A stretch of DNA of 64,000 bases, taken from contig CM067453.1 in the NCBI GenBank assembly GCA_034508935.3, positions 25,861,523 through 25,925,522 on the forward strand, written 5' to 3'. Positions 39,896 through 62,814 of this stretch are shown piece after piece. How positions within the stretch are numbered: the stretch's first letter is position 1; every line of letters starts with the position of its first letter. The stretch is from Berghia stephanieae. Its lineage: Eukaryota; Mollusca; Gastropoda; Nudibranchia; Aeolidiidae. Below the pieces are notes generated by a model. It did no database searches. It was not told the DNA's origin and saw only the letters and a list, made by a program, of their open reading frames with translations. The position numbers and the translations under genes are program-made.

Positions 39896-40690
39896 CACTA
39901 GAGGTGGTACTGATTACAGTGAGGGCAGTGATGTGGTTGTGGAGATGGTGTTACGGATGATGATGTGATAGTTGCTGTCGTAGTGGTGGTAGTTGTGGTA
40001 GAGATGGTGATGTTGTCATGATGGTTCAGGGGTGAGAATGACTGGTCACAAAAATGGAGTTCAAGACCGATCTATGCGACAATGACGTATAAATTTGAAT
40101 TTCATAAAAAATTTATTGAGGTGCAATCAAAAATGTGTCTCGCAAATATTTCTGACACCACTTGGAGGAATTTCAAAAGTTGAGAGTGTAATTACAACAT
40201 ATTGTAGTAGTAGTAAGAAAAGACGGCGGTCGGGATGATGATGTGATGGTGGTTGTAGTAGAGTCGTGATAAGGATGATGGTATGGTGGTTGTAGCTGTA
40301 GAGCTGTTGGGAATGATGGTGTGGTGGTGGTGGTTGTAATAGTTGTGGTAGGGATGATGTGGGATGGTTGTAGTAGTGATAGTTGGGATGTGGTGGTGGA
40401 GGATGTATTTGTATTGGTAGTAGGAATGATGTGGTGGTGGTTGTTGTAGTAGTGGTGGTAGGGATGATGATGTGATGGTAGTTGTTGTAGGTGGTAGCGG
40501 TGGGGATGATGATGTGGTAGTGGTGGTGGGAGGGATGACGATGTGGTGGTGGTTGTAGTAGTAATGGTGATAGGAATGATGATGTGATGGTTGTTGTAGT
40601 ACAGGTGGTGGTTGTAAAAGTAGTGGTGATAGGGATGTTGATGTAGTGGTTGTGGTGAGCCTTTTTAATAGGCGGAATAGTGATGGTGAT
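39893..40690 (+). repeat. Right flank of macrosatellite: (GTR/ATG)n DNA and 185-bp segment
   Basis: The last unit breaks at GTGGTGCTTGCA into GTGGT-rich DNA (39893-40015), the segment 40028-40200 shared with 31258-31445, then ~490 bp of GTGGTGGTTGTAGTAG DNA. Confidence 0.7.
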
Positions 40691-41400
40691 GGGCAGAGAT
40701 AAACCACTATTTAGGCGGAAATCCGCCTTAGGCGGAAGATTCTCAGCCCTGCTGTCATTATAGGCGTTCTCAATATCCGCCCTGCACTGTAATTGACAAA
40801 TCCAGACTCAACAAGATGACAAATGGTAACAGTAACAACAAGAAAAACACATTGTTGTCATTCATGATTCATCAGTTTATTTCGACGTGAGTTACTCCCC
40901 ATGATACAAACTTGAAAAGCATTATAAAGTACAAATAATTATGATAATAATTTTTGAACGAAAATAAATACAAGAGCTTCAAAAAAAAAAAAACAAGAAT
41001 GTAAAACTTGAACACGGAATGATTTGGGTTCAAAACCAAAACCCTTCTTGAGCCCACAACGAAAATAATTAAAATGATAACATCATCCTTTAATTTTTAA
41101 TTTTTTTTTTTTTTCAAAAAAATTGTTCTGTATTTTTTGAAGCTGTTCTATTTATTTTTTTTGTTCCAATAGTTTTTTACAGTCCACAGCTTCTAGCAGC
41201 TTAGTGTTGTATTCATAATAATTATAACACAAAACCCTTTCGTGTCCGTTTTTCCTCTTTGCAAATCTCCCAGACTTCATCCACACATCCTGTTTTAATT
41301 CCAGTGTTCAACAACAACAAAAACAAAACCAAAGACAAGTTCCATTCTGATCACTACAAATGGCCAGTATTCTACAAATTCTTTTTTCCTTTGTTTTTTT
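40690..41400. other. Intergenic DNA, nothing recognised
   Basis: AT-rich with A and T runs. A short local repeat of TAGGCGGAA (40671-40740) is the only pattern seen. Confidence 0.45.
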
Positions 41401-41404
41401 TTTT

Positions 41405-41905
41405 TTTTTTTAAGGGTTTTACGGCGCTTGCAACACATTAAGGTCATATCAGCGCCAGTAAAAAGGAAGAAAATGGGATAGTAAAAAGTTCTAGAATTAC
41501 AATTAAAGCAGCCAAGAGAAAGTAAGACAAAGGGGAACTGGGAACAAATAGGGATCAGATGTAGAATCCAAGAGCATACCACCAATGTACTTAGTTTGAG
41601 ATCACCTATGTCTCATCCGGACACATGCACAAAATCCAACAAAGAGGAATACACTCAAATGCTTACATTATTCATTAAAAATAACAAATATAATAATGCA
41701 TATCAGAGAGTTGATTTACAAGGAAAAAAATATCATCTCCCAAAACAATAACTATGCATTTGACTGTTTCCCTCCCAGCCAGGACTCCGACCAGGCCAGG
41801 AAAAAACCAAGTAATCTCATTCCAAGACAAAGACAGAAAGCATGTTGGAAAACAGATATAAGGGGATAGAAGACACAGTATGTACCTCCCTGCCCGCTAT
41901 GGATT
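41405..41905 (-). mobile_element. Family E retroposon, 5'-truncated by ~30 bp
   Basis: TTTTACGGCGCTTGCAACAC at the left to CCTCCCTGCCCGCTATGG at the right, where it stops short of the usual 5' end. Confidence 0.75.
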
Positions 41906-43265
41906 TTTTCCTTTCTAAATAGCGCATACGGTTTAAATTAAAGTAATAAATAAAATCGACTTAATCAAATAATAAAACATTTTCAATGAATTTTCAATAT
42001 CGCTCAATGGCAATTTGATACAGTGAAAACAACGTCAAATATTCTATTGAATTATAATTCATTGTTTCTTACCATTTCAAACATAATTTTCGTGAATTTA
42101 ATATTAATTTCTTCTCTTTACAATGCAAGACAGGAGTGATATTGAATGAATCCAGTGGTTGCATCCTTACATATCTCCTCATGAACAATCTATCGCATCC
42201 CTCATACAATCTAAATATCAAATATTTTTTAATTTATAAGGTTTATAGTAATGCCATTGTCGATATAAATTGAGTGGAAATAAAAGCATCTATCCAACCC
42301 TGTCTGACTGACGACGATTTAAGAAACAGCCTTTATTTCTCCCCGCCTCGTCGGTAAAAATCCAACGAGGCTTCTTTCTTTATAAGGATTCGAACCCATA
42401 ACATTTCTATCAATTAGTGACTTCCAATAGCTTCCTCATCTGATTATCAGTCCTCATGAGGAAGACATTTGCTATGTTGTTCAACAAATGACATTTGATA
42501 GAAGAAAAAGAAGAGAAAAAAAACCAAAAAGGTTCTATTCAACGCCATGATAAAATATCAACAAATAACCATTCCATACAGAAACCTAGTAGTTACCAGG
42601 TCATGTGACCTATGGGGAATGTTTAATCTTTTAAAAAAAGGGAACATAGATTAACCCGTTCATTGTATTTACTGAGTAAAAATTGATTTTAAAATTCCAT
42701 TGCTTTCCACCCTCATTGATAATTTTTTTCTTTTAATCTTTATATTCATACATGCGAACTGAAAAAAACAAAAAAAAAAAGAATAAAATTATCACTTTTC
42801 CCATATATAAAATATATATATATATATTTCACGCAAACCCAAATATATACACACACACATACACACACTGCACAAAACGTGCTATTTCATTCTCCTCTTA
42901 AACAGAGGACATGTAAGATATCCTGTAAAATATAAAGGACTGTTGATAATTGATGCAGTGCTAGCCGTCTTTAACAACACCTTGAGGTTGATTGTTTTCT
43001 TGTTACCGACATATTAATAGTTGTGATACTTTTGATCATATCAGCGCCAGGGGTAAAAAAAAAGGAAGCAAATGCAACAATTTACAAGATTACAAATCTA
43101 CAATTTTAGCAACCAAACAGGATCTATTATAAACCTAAGGAAAAAAAGAACAGAGAACAGTTGTGAACCATTTGTGTGCTGTATACATGGGTGCAAGTAG
43201 GTTAGGCCATCCAACAAATTCAAAAAGCCTGAAATTATTTTGAATATGACCCGTTACCTCAAATC
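41906..43265. other. Intergenic DNA, nothing but short simple repeats
   Basis: AT-rich. There is a small TA/CA repeat near 42805-42870 and a family E-like 3' scrap (GATCATATCAGCGCCAGG) at 43034-43052. No gene pattern. Confidence 0.45.
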
Positions 43266-43277
43266 GTCACATTCGTT

Positions 43278-43813
43278 TTTTGTTTGTTTTGTTTTTAAGG
43301 GTTTTACAGCGCTTGCAACACATTTAGGTTATATCAGCGCCAGTAAATGGGAAGAAAATGGGACAGTAAAAAGTTCTAGAATTACAATTAAAGCATCCAA
43401 GAAAAAGTAAGACAAATGGGAACTGGAACAAATAGGGATCAGATGTAGATTCCAAGAGCATACCATCAATGTTCTTAGTTTGAGATCACCAATAAGTCTC
43501 ATCTGGACACAAGCACTGCCCCCACTAAGAGGAATACACTCAAATGCTTACAATATAAATTAGAACAAATATAATAATACATAACAGAGAGATGATTTAT
43601 AAGGAAAAAAAATATCATCTCCCAAAAACAATAACTATGCATTTGACTGTTTCCCTCCAAGTCAGGAACCCGACCAGGCCAGGACAAAACCAAGCAAACC
43701 AAGCAATCTCATTCCAAGACAAAGACAGAATGCAAGTTGGAAAACAGATATAGGGGACAGAAGACACAATAAGTACCTCCTTGCCCACTATGGGAGGTAG
43801 GAACCCCACCCAG
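43278..43813 (-). mobile_element. Family E retroposon, full length, 12-bp target duplication
   Basis: The perfect duplication GTCACATTCGTT lies at 43266-43277 and 43814-43825. 3' tail at the left (TTTTGTTTGTTTTGTTTTT), 5' end CCCCACCCAG at the right. Confidence 0.82.
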
Positions 43814-43896
43814 GTCACATTCGTTACGATATAACCAGCATTTTTTAAAATTCGAATTTCTTTTGTACATCAAAAAAAATTTTTAAATGAATAGTG

Positions 43897-44255
43897 CAGA
43901 GCTGCCAACCCCATCTGATGAGAATATGTAAAATGGGACCTCAAAATGGGGGAGATTTCATAAAAATGGGTACAATCCTGAAATCCTGAGCTCAATTGCT
44001 CAATGATGTTCCCAAGACTATAATCCAATCCTTTCAGAAAATTACCTCCCAGCATGAAGATCATAAAAATTGGTCAAAAAATATATGAACATCCACTTGG
44101 TCACCAAGGTCTCTCAATAGGCTAGTAATAATATGAATTACAACTAAAGAAAACTGAAGTGACTCTGGGTACAATCTGGTTGGAAATGCGTACAAGTGTA
44201 CAATCGCTGAAAATGGGTACAATTACGCATTTTTTGCAGTAGGTTGGCAGCTCTG
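43897..44255. mobile_element. hAT-like MITE, 359 bp
   Basis: Perfect 14-bp inverted ends CAGAGCTGCCAACC / GGTTGGCAGCTCTG, a known style of hAT ends. Flanking 8-mers GAATAGTG and AAAGTGTG agree at 5 of 8, a worn duplication. Interior has repeated AAAATGGG and GGGTACAA motifs. Not coding. Confidence 0.72.
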
Positions 44256-44784
44256 AAAGTGTGTTGTAGAGCATGTTTTGCTAAAGAAATTATGTATCGC
44301 AAGAACTTTACTGCTAATGTGTTTGAGTGATATATATATTTTTATGTTAGTTGGGTGTGAAGTTTTGGGGAATATCCTGAAAATGGCTGGTAGGGAGAGA
44401 GTTAAGCCAGAAGTCTGGCACCAATTTGTTTAAGAACAGTAAAAAAAAAAAAAAAAAAAAAGACAGTGCTGTATCAATGCTGAATAAAATTCACAATATT
44501 ATTTACAATACATCATGACTAACGAACAATTATAAGACAAAAGGTCATTTCTGTAACATTTCGAGTCATAAAAAATAAATTTTAAAAAAAAAGGCATCCT
44601 TTTTAAGGTTATTTTGAAAAACTATGAAAGGATATTGTTTTCACTACATTAGTCTCTGATGAATGATGAAAAAAAATCCAATCACTGAGGTTCTGACACT
44701 CTAAGAATGACTTTAAAACGCTTCGAACAGTGTCGAATAAACTAAGTATCAACTTTATAAAGCTATTCCGAATATTCTCATCAT

Positions 44785-45003
44785 CAGGGTTGCCGATTCA
44801 AAAGGGAAAAAAATGACTGAACTTTGACCCGACTCATCAATCAACCCATATCTGAATGCTTGATGGACTCTATCAAAAAGATATTACAGTCTTTTTTTCC
44901 TTTCATTAGCCAGGTATAGGATTTTTTTTTTCCCCGTTAGTCAAGCAATTGGAAAATATAAGATATTTTTTATATACTGAATTCCGTAAATAAATGAAAA
45001 TTG
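44785..45003 (+). repeat. Repeat with hAT-like left end CAGGGTTGCC
   Basis: CAGGGTTGCCGATTC ... ACTGAATTCCGTAAAT matches 58164-58365 and, in part, 47920-48090. No matching right end was found, so it is a fragment or a different repeat type. Confidence 0.45.
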
Positions 45004-45297
45004 TTTTTTGTTTTGTTTTTAAAGGTTTTACAGCGCTTGCAACACATATAGATCATATCAGCGTCAGTAAAACATATGGAAATTCTACAACCTTGTTAAC
45101 GTGTCTGCCTTTACGCTAATGAAAGCTGGATCATTTTGATAAAGGATTTTAAGCCCTGACATATTCTGCGATCAGTATCTTTGCTTTCTTTTTTAAGCTG
45201 CTTTATTCATTTAAAAAAAATTAATATTCAGTATATTTCAATGTCCTCTTCAGCCATGAAGATGAGGAATAAGGAAGAAGGAGGAGGAGGAGGAGGG

Positions 45298-45831
45298 TTT
45301 GTTTTTTTGTTTTTAAGGGTTTTACGGCGCTTGCAACACATTTAGGTTATATCAGCGCCTGTAAAAAGGAAGAAAATGGGATAGTAAAAAGTTCTAGAAT
45401 TACAATTGAAGCATCCAAGAGCAAGTAAGACATAGGGGAACTGGGAACAAATAGGGATCAGATGTAGATTCCAAGAGCATACCACCAATGTACTTAGTTT
45501 GAAATCACCTATAAGTCTCATCCGGACACAAGAACAAAATCCAACAAAGAGGAACACACTCAAATGCTAACATTATACATTAAAAAACAACAAATATACT
45601 AATACATAACAGAGAGATGATTTACAAGGCAAGCAATATCATCTCCCAAAACAATAACTATGCATTTGACTGTTTCCCTCCCAGCCAGGACTCCGACCAG
45701 GGCCAGGAAAAAAACTAAGTAATCTCATTCCAAGACAAAGACAGAAAGCATGTTGGAAAACAGATATAAGGGGATAGAAGACACAGTGTGTACCTCCCTG
45801 CCCGCTATGGGAGGTCAGGATCCCCACCCAG
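45298..45831 (-). mobile_element. Family E retroposon, full length, 12-bp target duplication
   Basis: GGAGGAGGAGGG at 45286-45297 and 45832-45843 flanks a complete copy. Because the target is itself repetitive the duplication is less decisive than in other copies. A family E 3' scrap lies at 45020-45085. Confidence 0.75.
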
Positions 45832-46039
45832 GGAGGAGGAGGGAAGCCCTTCATGCTCAGAGCTAAAGACAGTCAACAAACTGCTCAAATTTATTTTTTT
45901 CATGATAACTATAAATAGTAAGTGCATATGTGGAAAAGGGGAGAGAGAGAGGGGGGGAGGGGGGGGGAGTAAATACTTTAAAACCTTTATGTGTTCCTAG
46001 ACGCTTAGCACTGCAATAATATTAGTCATGATTGCGATC

Positions 46040-46170
46040 ATAAAGGAAATAACAATAACAATAATAATAATAATAATAATAATAACGGCAATAATGATGA
46101 CAATTGATAATGAAGACGATGGTAATGATGAAGACGACGATGATGATGATGATGATGATAATACACATAA
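46040..46170 (+). repeat. (AAT)n and (GAT/GAC)n simple repeat
   Basis: AATAATAAT passes into GATGATGATG. The open frames across it are low-complexity. Confidence 0.7.
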
Positions 46171-46574
46171 AATGAAATCACTGAGATGGTTGATGATGAT
46201 AAGAATAGGACTGATATCAGGGACTTTACAAATGAATTGCTTGATTAATCCATGATGAAAAAGAGGGTTATTATAACCCTTGGTTAGAACAAAGAAAAGC
46301 AGAAAAAAATTATTTTTTTTTAAACCTTTACCCATCCACTTACTTCTCCCCCTTATCTTTTTCATACTTTGGTATTTCGAGAATTTAGCAACACCTCCTT
46401 TGATCACATATATATATGCCTTGTAAAAGAGAATAAAAGTAGGTTCTAAATTGCTATGATGTTGTAATTTTAACTAGGTTTTATGGGAGGTGGCAGCACT
46501 GGACAGTGTCGGAGAATGGACTGTCAAATGAAAATAAAACTCAACTCAGATCACCTGATTACTGGCAGAGACAT

Positions 46575-46680
46575 TTGGACTAGAATATAGCAGATACAGG
46601 GAGATAGAAGGTATTTTTAACAGATACAGAGAGATAGAAGGTATTTTAAACAGATACAGGGAGATAGAAGGTATTTTAGA
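46575..46680 (+). repeat. ~33-bp tandem repeat, 3 copies
   Basis: CAGATACAGGGAGATAGAAG + GTATTTTAAA recurs three times. Confidence 0.75.
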
Positions 46681-46754
46681 CAACAACAAATGTAAGGTAA
46701 TTCAAGATGTCATTGACCCTGCTGGTAAAAACACACTGGTATACCGATATGGAC

Positions 46755-47255
46755 TGCTTGTTTTTGTTTTTGAGGGTTTTACAGAGCTTGCAACACATGA
46801 AGGTCATATCAGCGCCAGTAAAAGGGAAGAAAATGGGATAGTAAAAAGTTCTAGGACTACAATTAAAGCACAGACGTAAAGGTAAGAAAGGGGAATTAGT
46901 TCAAATAGGAAACAGATGTAGATTCCAAGAGCAAACTTTCAAAGTACTTTGAGATCACCTAAAAGTTTCACCCAGATACCACCACAAGATCCCACTAAGA
47001 GGAATACACTCAAATGGTTACAAATCATATATAATATGTAAACAAAACATAATACAGTGCATAACAGAGAGATGATTTACAAGGAAAAAAATATCTCCCA
47101 AATCTATCTATACATTTGACTGTTTCCCTCACAGCAAGGCCAGGACAAAACCAAGTAATCTCATTCCAAGACAAAGACAGAAAGCCAGTTGGAAAACAGA
47201 TATTGGGAGATAAAAGACATAGTAAGTACCTCCCTGCCCACTATGGGAGGAAAAT
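46755..47255 (-). mobile_element. Family E retroposon, 5'-truncated
   Basis: TTTTACAGAGCTTGCAACAC at the left to CCTCCCTGCCCACTATGGGA at the right; the terminal CCCCACCCA is missing. Confidence 0.7.
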
Positions 47256-47539
47256 AGTGTGTGCAAAACGTGAACAATGAGCGGAGATGCGAAAAGTGAA
47301 AATGAAATCGTCTTTATCCAGTTCATTGGGGATCATACCAGATTGATACGACATTTCACAACACAACGAATGCAGTGAAACAAGAACGAGGGGTGGTGGG
47401 TGGTGGGTGGATAGGTGGGAATGGGAAAGGCAGAGCTGAGATTTTTTCAGTGCACAGATGACCGCCAACGATGTAATGGGGATGGGAAATTATTTAAAAC
47501 TGGCAGAAAGAGTGAGGGGACAACAGGCAGAGGCAGAGG

Positions 47540-47543
47540 CAAA

Positions 47544-47620
<77 letters not shown>

Positions 47621-47630
47621 AAGGAGAGAA
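47540..47630 (+). repeat. (GA)n microsatellite downstream of SPOP
   Basis: GAGAGAG tract about 100 bp beyond the SPOP stop, probably in its 3' UTR. Confidence 0.75.
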
Positions 47631-47723
47631 ATGAAATAAAGAGAGAATTAATCTACATGAATACATTATTTCTATGTGTAGTGGAATAGATGATGATGAT
47701 GAAAATGAGTGTAGATGCAGTTG

Positions 47724-58542
<10,819 letters not shown>

Positions 58543-58631
58543 GCGAGAGTTGTCAGGAGACGACGACGTCTCGCTGTCGCCCTGCTGGTCCGTCAGCTTG
58601 AAAGTGGGGTGGCGCGGCTAGGAAACCGCGG
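58543..58631 (-). other. SPOP 5' UTR part of first coding exon
   Basis: Upstream of the ATG the exon continues to a good acceptor (GTGTTAACAG) whose AG lies just above 58631, which implies a separate non-coding first exon further right. This GC-rich stretch holds the in-frame TAG that fixes the start. Confidence 0.5.
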
Positions 58632-58856
58632 GCTGTTAACACAAAACTAGGAATTGTATATATAAGGATCAATCCACAGTGGTGTGTCAGATGAAAGTGT
58701 CAACCTGAAAGTAGTCAAGAATATTCAAGATAAACTACGTGTGTATGTGTGTCTTTTTTTTTGCACTTTTTTTTTCATCTATGTCTGTTTACGTATATTA
58801 TGTAAATGCTGTAACCAAATGATAAATTGCCTTCATGGACAATAAAGATTATTTTA

Positions 58857-58888
<32 letters not shown>

Positions 58889-61134
58889 TATTATATATTA
58901 CATGGGCATTTATTATATTTACTTTTTCCCAGAAATCAACCGTCTATAGGAACAAGAACACAATTCAAATCCTTGTCATTATATTTTATATCAATTTTTT
59001 TTTTCAGGTGTCATTAATTTTGTTTAAATGTGGCTTTTTGAAATACAAAAAAAAATCAAGATCTTGTATAATAATAATTGTCTTCAACCAATATAAAAAT
59101 ATATTTATTACAGAACATCTACCCGGTTATGAGAGTCAGTGCCTGGGGAGGATACAGAAAAATCAAAGTGGCAAATAGGTAAAGAAAATTATATTAAATT
59201 ATAAGTTGTCCATAAATGTCAGAATAACATTTTTGGGCTACATTTTGAACAGCATATATATGAATCAATACACACACATTCAAATGAACAAAAGACTTAT
59301 AAACCTCTCTCTGACCGTTCTCTTTAATGTCTGTCATGTAAAGGAACCCAAGTATTCAAGACAAAAATGAAATTCTGTTTTTTAAACTTCAAATTCAAAT
59401 AGCTATTTATGTGAGAGAAAAGGGCCCATCTCAAATTATATTGTGTTTAAATTACCACTGGTTATAAATTAGTTCAAATGACAAATTTTACAAAAAATCT
59501 CTTCGCTTTCAGCCACTTTTATTTTTGTCCTTGGTCAAGATTTTATTAACCCCCAATTTGCTCACTTTGGATTATAACAACATGGGTGATTATTGTTGAC
59601 ATGAGACATTTGTTTCATGGATTGCCAATATTCCTTTGTATCATGGAATGTCAAGACAACAGTTGTGGATCAATTTTTTTTTTTAATTGGATTTAGAATT
59701 TAGCAGTCATTTGAAATTTCATTTTCTACCTAGTGAACCTTTCAATTTCAATACTAACAAATCAAAATGGCGGCCGAGAATCAAAACAATGGTCAAATTA
59801 GGGAATTTTAAACTTTCACAAATCAGTCAAAGTTTGTTCTAGAGTTTTTAAAATGCGTCTATATGATGACAAATTGAATAAACAAACACATGACAAAAGA
59901 TCCACGGTGAAAATACAAATTGAAAGAAATGCTAGCGCTATAAGCTTTCGGAAGGTCTCCCGTTTTCATGTGAGATGTGCAGCGTCATTTGGAACTTGAT
60001 GTTTTCAATACAATACCATGGTAGTTCTGAATAAAAGAGAATATTAGCAATAGTCCAATGTTGATAGATCTGTCTGTTACTTGTTTCAGTATATTTTACT
60101 TCCAATTACCATCACATATTCTGCTTTTTCGCCATTCACACACAGCTGATTATTGGTCATTCAAGACCCAAAATCATGTGCCCATTTCCCTTTCTCTAAT
60201 TTTTGACAGGACGTGTCTGATTTTTTTGTACTGGTGTCATAGATTTGACTATCGTCTGCATAGGACTAATATGCGAGGTTATAACTATTTGCGATTGGAC
60301 TCAGTGACGCTGTATAATGTGAACAAAGTACACCCAACAGTGAGTCTTGAGGGATTTCGATCCAGCTTCACTTGAATGAATAATGAAAATGAAATGATGG
60401 TCTTGGTGTGAGCGTGCATTTCCGTTGGAGTTTGTTCGCGTTTGGCCAGGTCTCTGCTCCTCTGATGGTTGACCACAATAAAGTGGAATTGAAGCGTTTT
60501 GTGTTATCAACATTATATCATCGTCTATATTAATCATTTTCATATAATTTTTTAAATAACTTCCCCTGCCTTCACCTTTACTGTTGGTTCATGATTAATG
60601 ATTGTTACAGTTTCAATTAGAAGTTACCGATCTTGTGGTGATGTGCCGATTGGGAGTGCAATAAACATTAGCCATTTACAAACAACACGAGTGAGAAACA
60701 TCAATAAGATTTTCAAGTTTGGATTAACAAACATTTAAGAATATTTACATATAAAAAAAATAATAAAGACTGACATGAGATTGAATAGGAAATCCGTCTG
60801 CTGCCATCCAAATTCAGTGCAATGAATAAAAGAAGTTTAACCAGCCGAACCGGATCGGAAAGTTGTCATTTCATTTTAAATCAAGATGACTAACAGAGAA
60901 TTTTCAAACAGTTATTAATATCCTTCGTTTATCAACAGCCATGAGGACAAATCATTAAAACAGTCCAGAGATCAATAAATAATGGAAAATTATCACAGAA
61001 ATAATCATAAAGGTGTTCAGTCTTGACTGTGTGAGAATGCCTTGACGCAAGCGCAGTCGATCGACACAAATTTAGAACGAGGCTCTGGCCACATAAAGTC
61101 AAACGAACTCATAAGAAGAGTGCATACATTCTTT
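58632..61134. other. Presumed SPOP upstream region, mostly unexplained
   Basis: By the acceptor above 58631 the non-coding first exon and promoter of SPOP should lie in or beyond this stretch, but I cannot place them. Seen: (ATT)n at 58857-58886, an ATGGCGGC motif at 59767 of the kind YY1 binds, and a 105-residue frame at 60058-60375 that I do not recognise. Confidence 0.35.
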
Positions 61135-61136
61135 TA

Positions 61137-62328
61137 TGGAACTGTGTATTCCTTGCATCGAATGTACTGAATACACGCCTGTGATTTCCCTATAGGGTAC
61201 CAAATACACACATAATGTGTGTTCCCTACATCGGAAGAGATTATGTATACGAGCTAAAAGGCTTGACCAAGAAGGCGAGGTGGTCGGATATTTTGATACT
61301 TTAACTGTAACCGGGGTGTGACGAGTTAGGGGTTCGAACCCCTTATAAGGCATTTTCATACTCCCTTGGTCAAAATTAGTAATTCTCAACTTCCACATTT
61401 TGACAACATGAGTGATTCCTGATGACATCAGACTCGAGAAATTTGATCGACTTTTTTACAATTTTTATTTCAATACTTTTACTTAATTTTTAGACAAAAC
61501 GAAGTCTTTGGATACAAGAGTCTCTCTCCCGAAAAATGTGTCGTTTAATTCGTTCGTACCTGTAACTACAAATAACATTGAAATATTTGGCAATCCATAT
61601 CTGAAAACAAGATTCAAAAAATGCACATGAAGTTGTGAGATATCAGATTCATAACTATTAGCAATCTTATATCACGATCAACAGGGCTAAAATCATAATA
61701 ACCATGACCAAGACAAGTTTATTGTCACGAGAGATCGATTCTTTTTCTCTATTTTTCTTTTTCGTGTTTTCGGTACAAAGCAACTCAATTTCGTGCATCC
61801 CCCTTTCATTTTTAAAAAGAATTCAATACGGGTATTTCACTTGTCGGTTAAATAGAAGGAAGGCAAATTAATTAATCGTATAATCACCTTCGTTAATATA
61901 ACTCACAGTAAAAGCATAAATATTATCTGAGAACATCTAGATTGTAAAATGTTGTTTGTTTAAAATGTTTTACGGCTACGGCGCTTTAAACCACGCCCAT
62001 GACCATCTGACAGACACGGTGAGAATTTCCTCAATTTTTCATATCGGTATTGAGAATCGGGATCTCTTTCAAGCCCTCGATTTCGAACTGCTTTCAATCA
62101 AGACTTCCCGAAAATAAAATAAACAATAAACAAAAACGCTGTAAATGATATAATAAAGCGTTGACTTGAATTACACCTCTACATGCCTGACAATATCGAT
62201 AATGCCTGTAACAGAATTTGTATCAATGTCGCCAGTATCGATTAAGGTATAGATATATGGGATTTTGATTTCCGGTGTTGGGAATACACAATAGTGTGTT
62301 CCGTACGCTAGTTTAGGGAATACACAGT
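61137..62328. mobile_element. TIR element ~1.2 kb with a tRNA-Leu-like core
   Basis: Perfect 15-bp inverted ends GGAACTGTGTATTCC / GGAATACACAGTTCC, with looser similarity for ~90 bp inward (ACACACATAATGTGTGTTCC against the complement of the right end). No transposase frame seen. A family E-type 3' scrap lies at 61950-62000. Target duplication not clear. Confidence 0.5.
61265..61375 (+). tRNA. tRNA-Leu-like sequence (pseudogene or SINE head)
   Basis: TTGACCAAGAAGGCGAGGTG resembles the start of eukaryotic tRNA-Leu (ACCAAGATGGCCGAG). A good T arm follows (AGGGG, loop TTCGAAC, CCCTT). The acceptor complement CTTGGTCAA lies ~20 bp too far downstream, at about 61363. Not a normal functional tRNA. 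Confidence 0.35.
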
Positions 62329-62790
62329 TCCTTCTTGGATTTCCAAAAGCTTTTTATCAGGGAATTATCTCTATTACCTATCAAAATTTATTGTATGTTA
62401 ATAAGGAAAATAGTTATTCAAAGATAATCTTGGAGAACTGTGTTATACTTTCATCGTCGGGAAACTGGGTTCGGAAACTAGGATAGAGGGCTAATAAGCA
62501 GCCAGACAAACAAAAAAAGAAAATATAAGCCAGCCTGGTCAAAAAGAGGTCAAGTTGAAAGTTCAAGGACATTCAGTGACACTATGATAGGGAAAGAAAA
62601 TGAAATTTTAAAGATTCCGAAAATAGATTTGAACACACGTCGTCAAAGCAATAAAAAAGAAATGGCCAAAGAAAATAAAGAATATTTAAATGTCGTAACA
62701 ATAGGAACATATGAGAATGATTTAGTGTTGAGGCTTCTCTTAAATGAAATTATATCAAAACATGAACGTTTACAAATAATATTAATTATC
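62329..62790. other. AT-rich DNA, nothing recognised
   Basis: A 69-residue Lys/Glu/Asn-rich frame (62584-62793) is present, but its composition matches the local A-rich DNA and I recognise no domain. Confidence 0.35.
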
Positions 62791-62814
62791 TAAGGGTCAC
62801 TCCCAGTTGGCAAA

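Noticed and set aside
59764-59775. ATGGCGGC motif as the SPOP promoter
   Set aside because: A single YY1-like word is too little; no CpG island or first-exon donor could be tied to it.
60058-60375. 105-codon open frame upstream of SPOP
   Set aside because: No recognisable domain, no splice or codon signature, and AT-rich composition like its surroundings.
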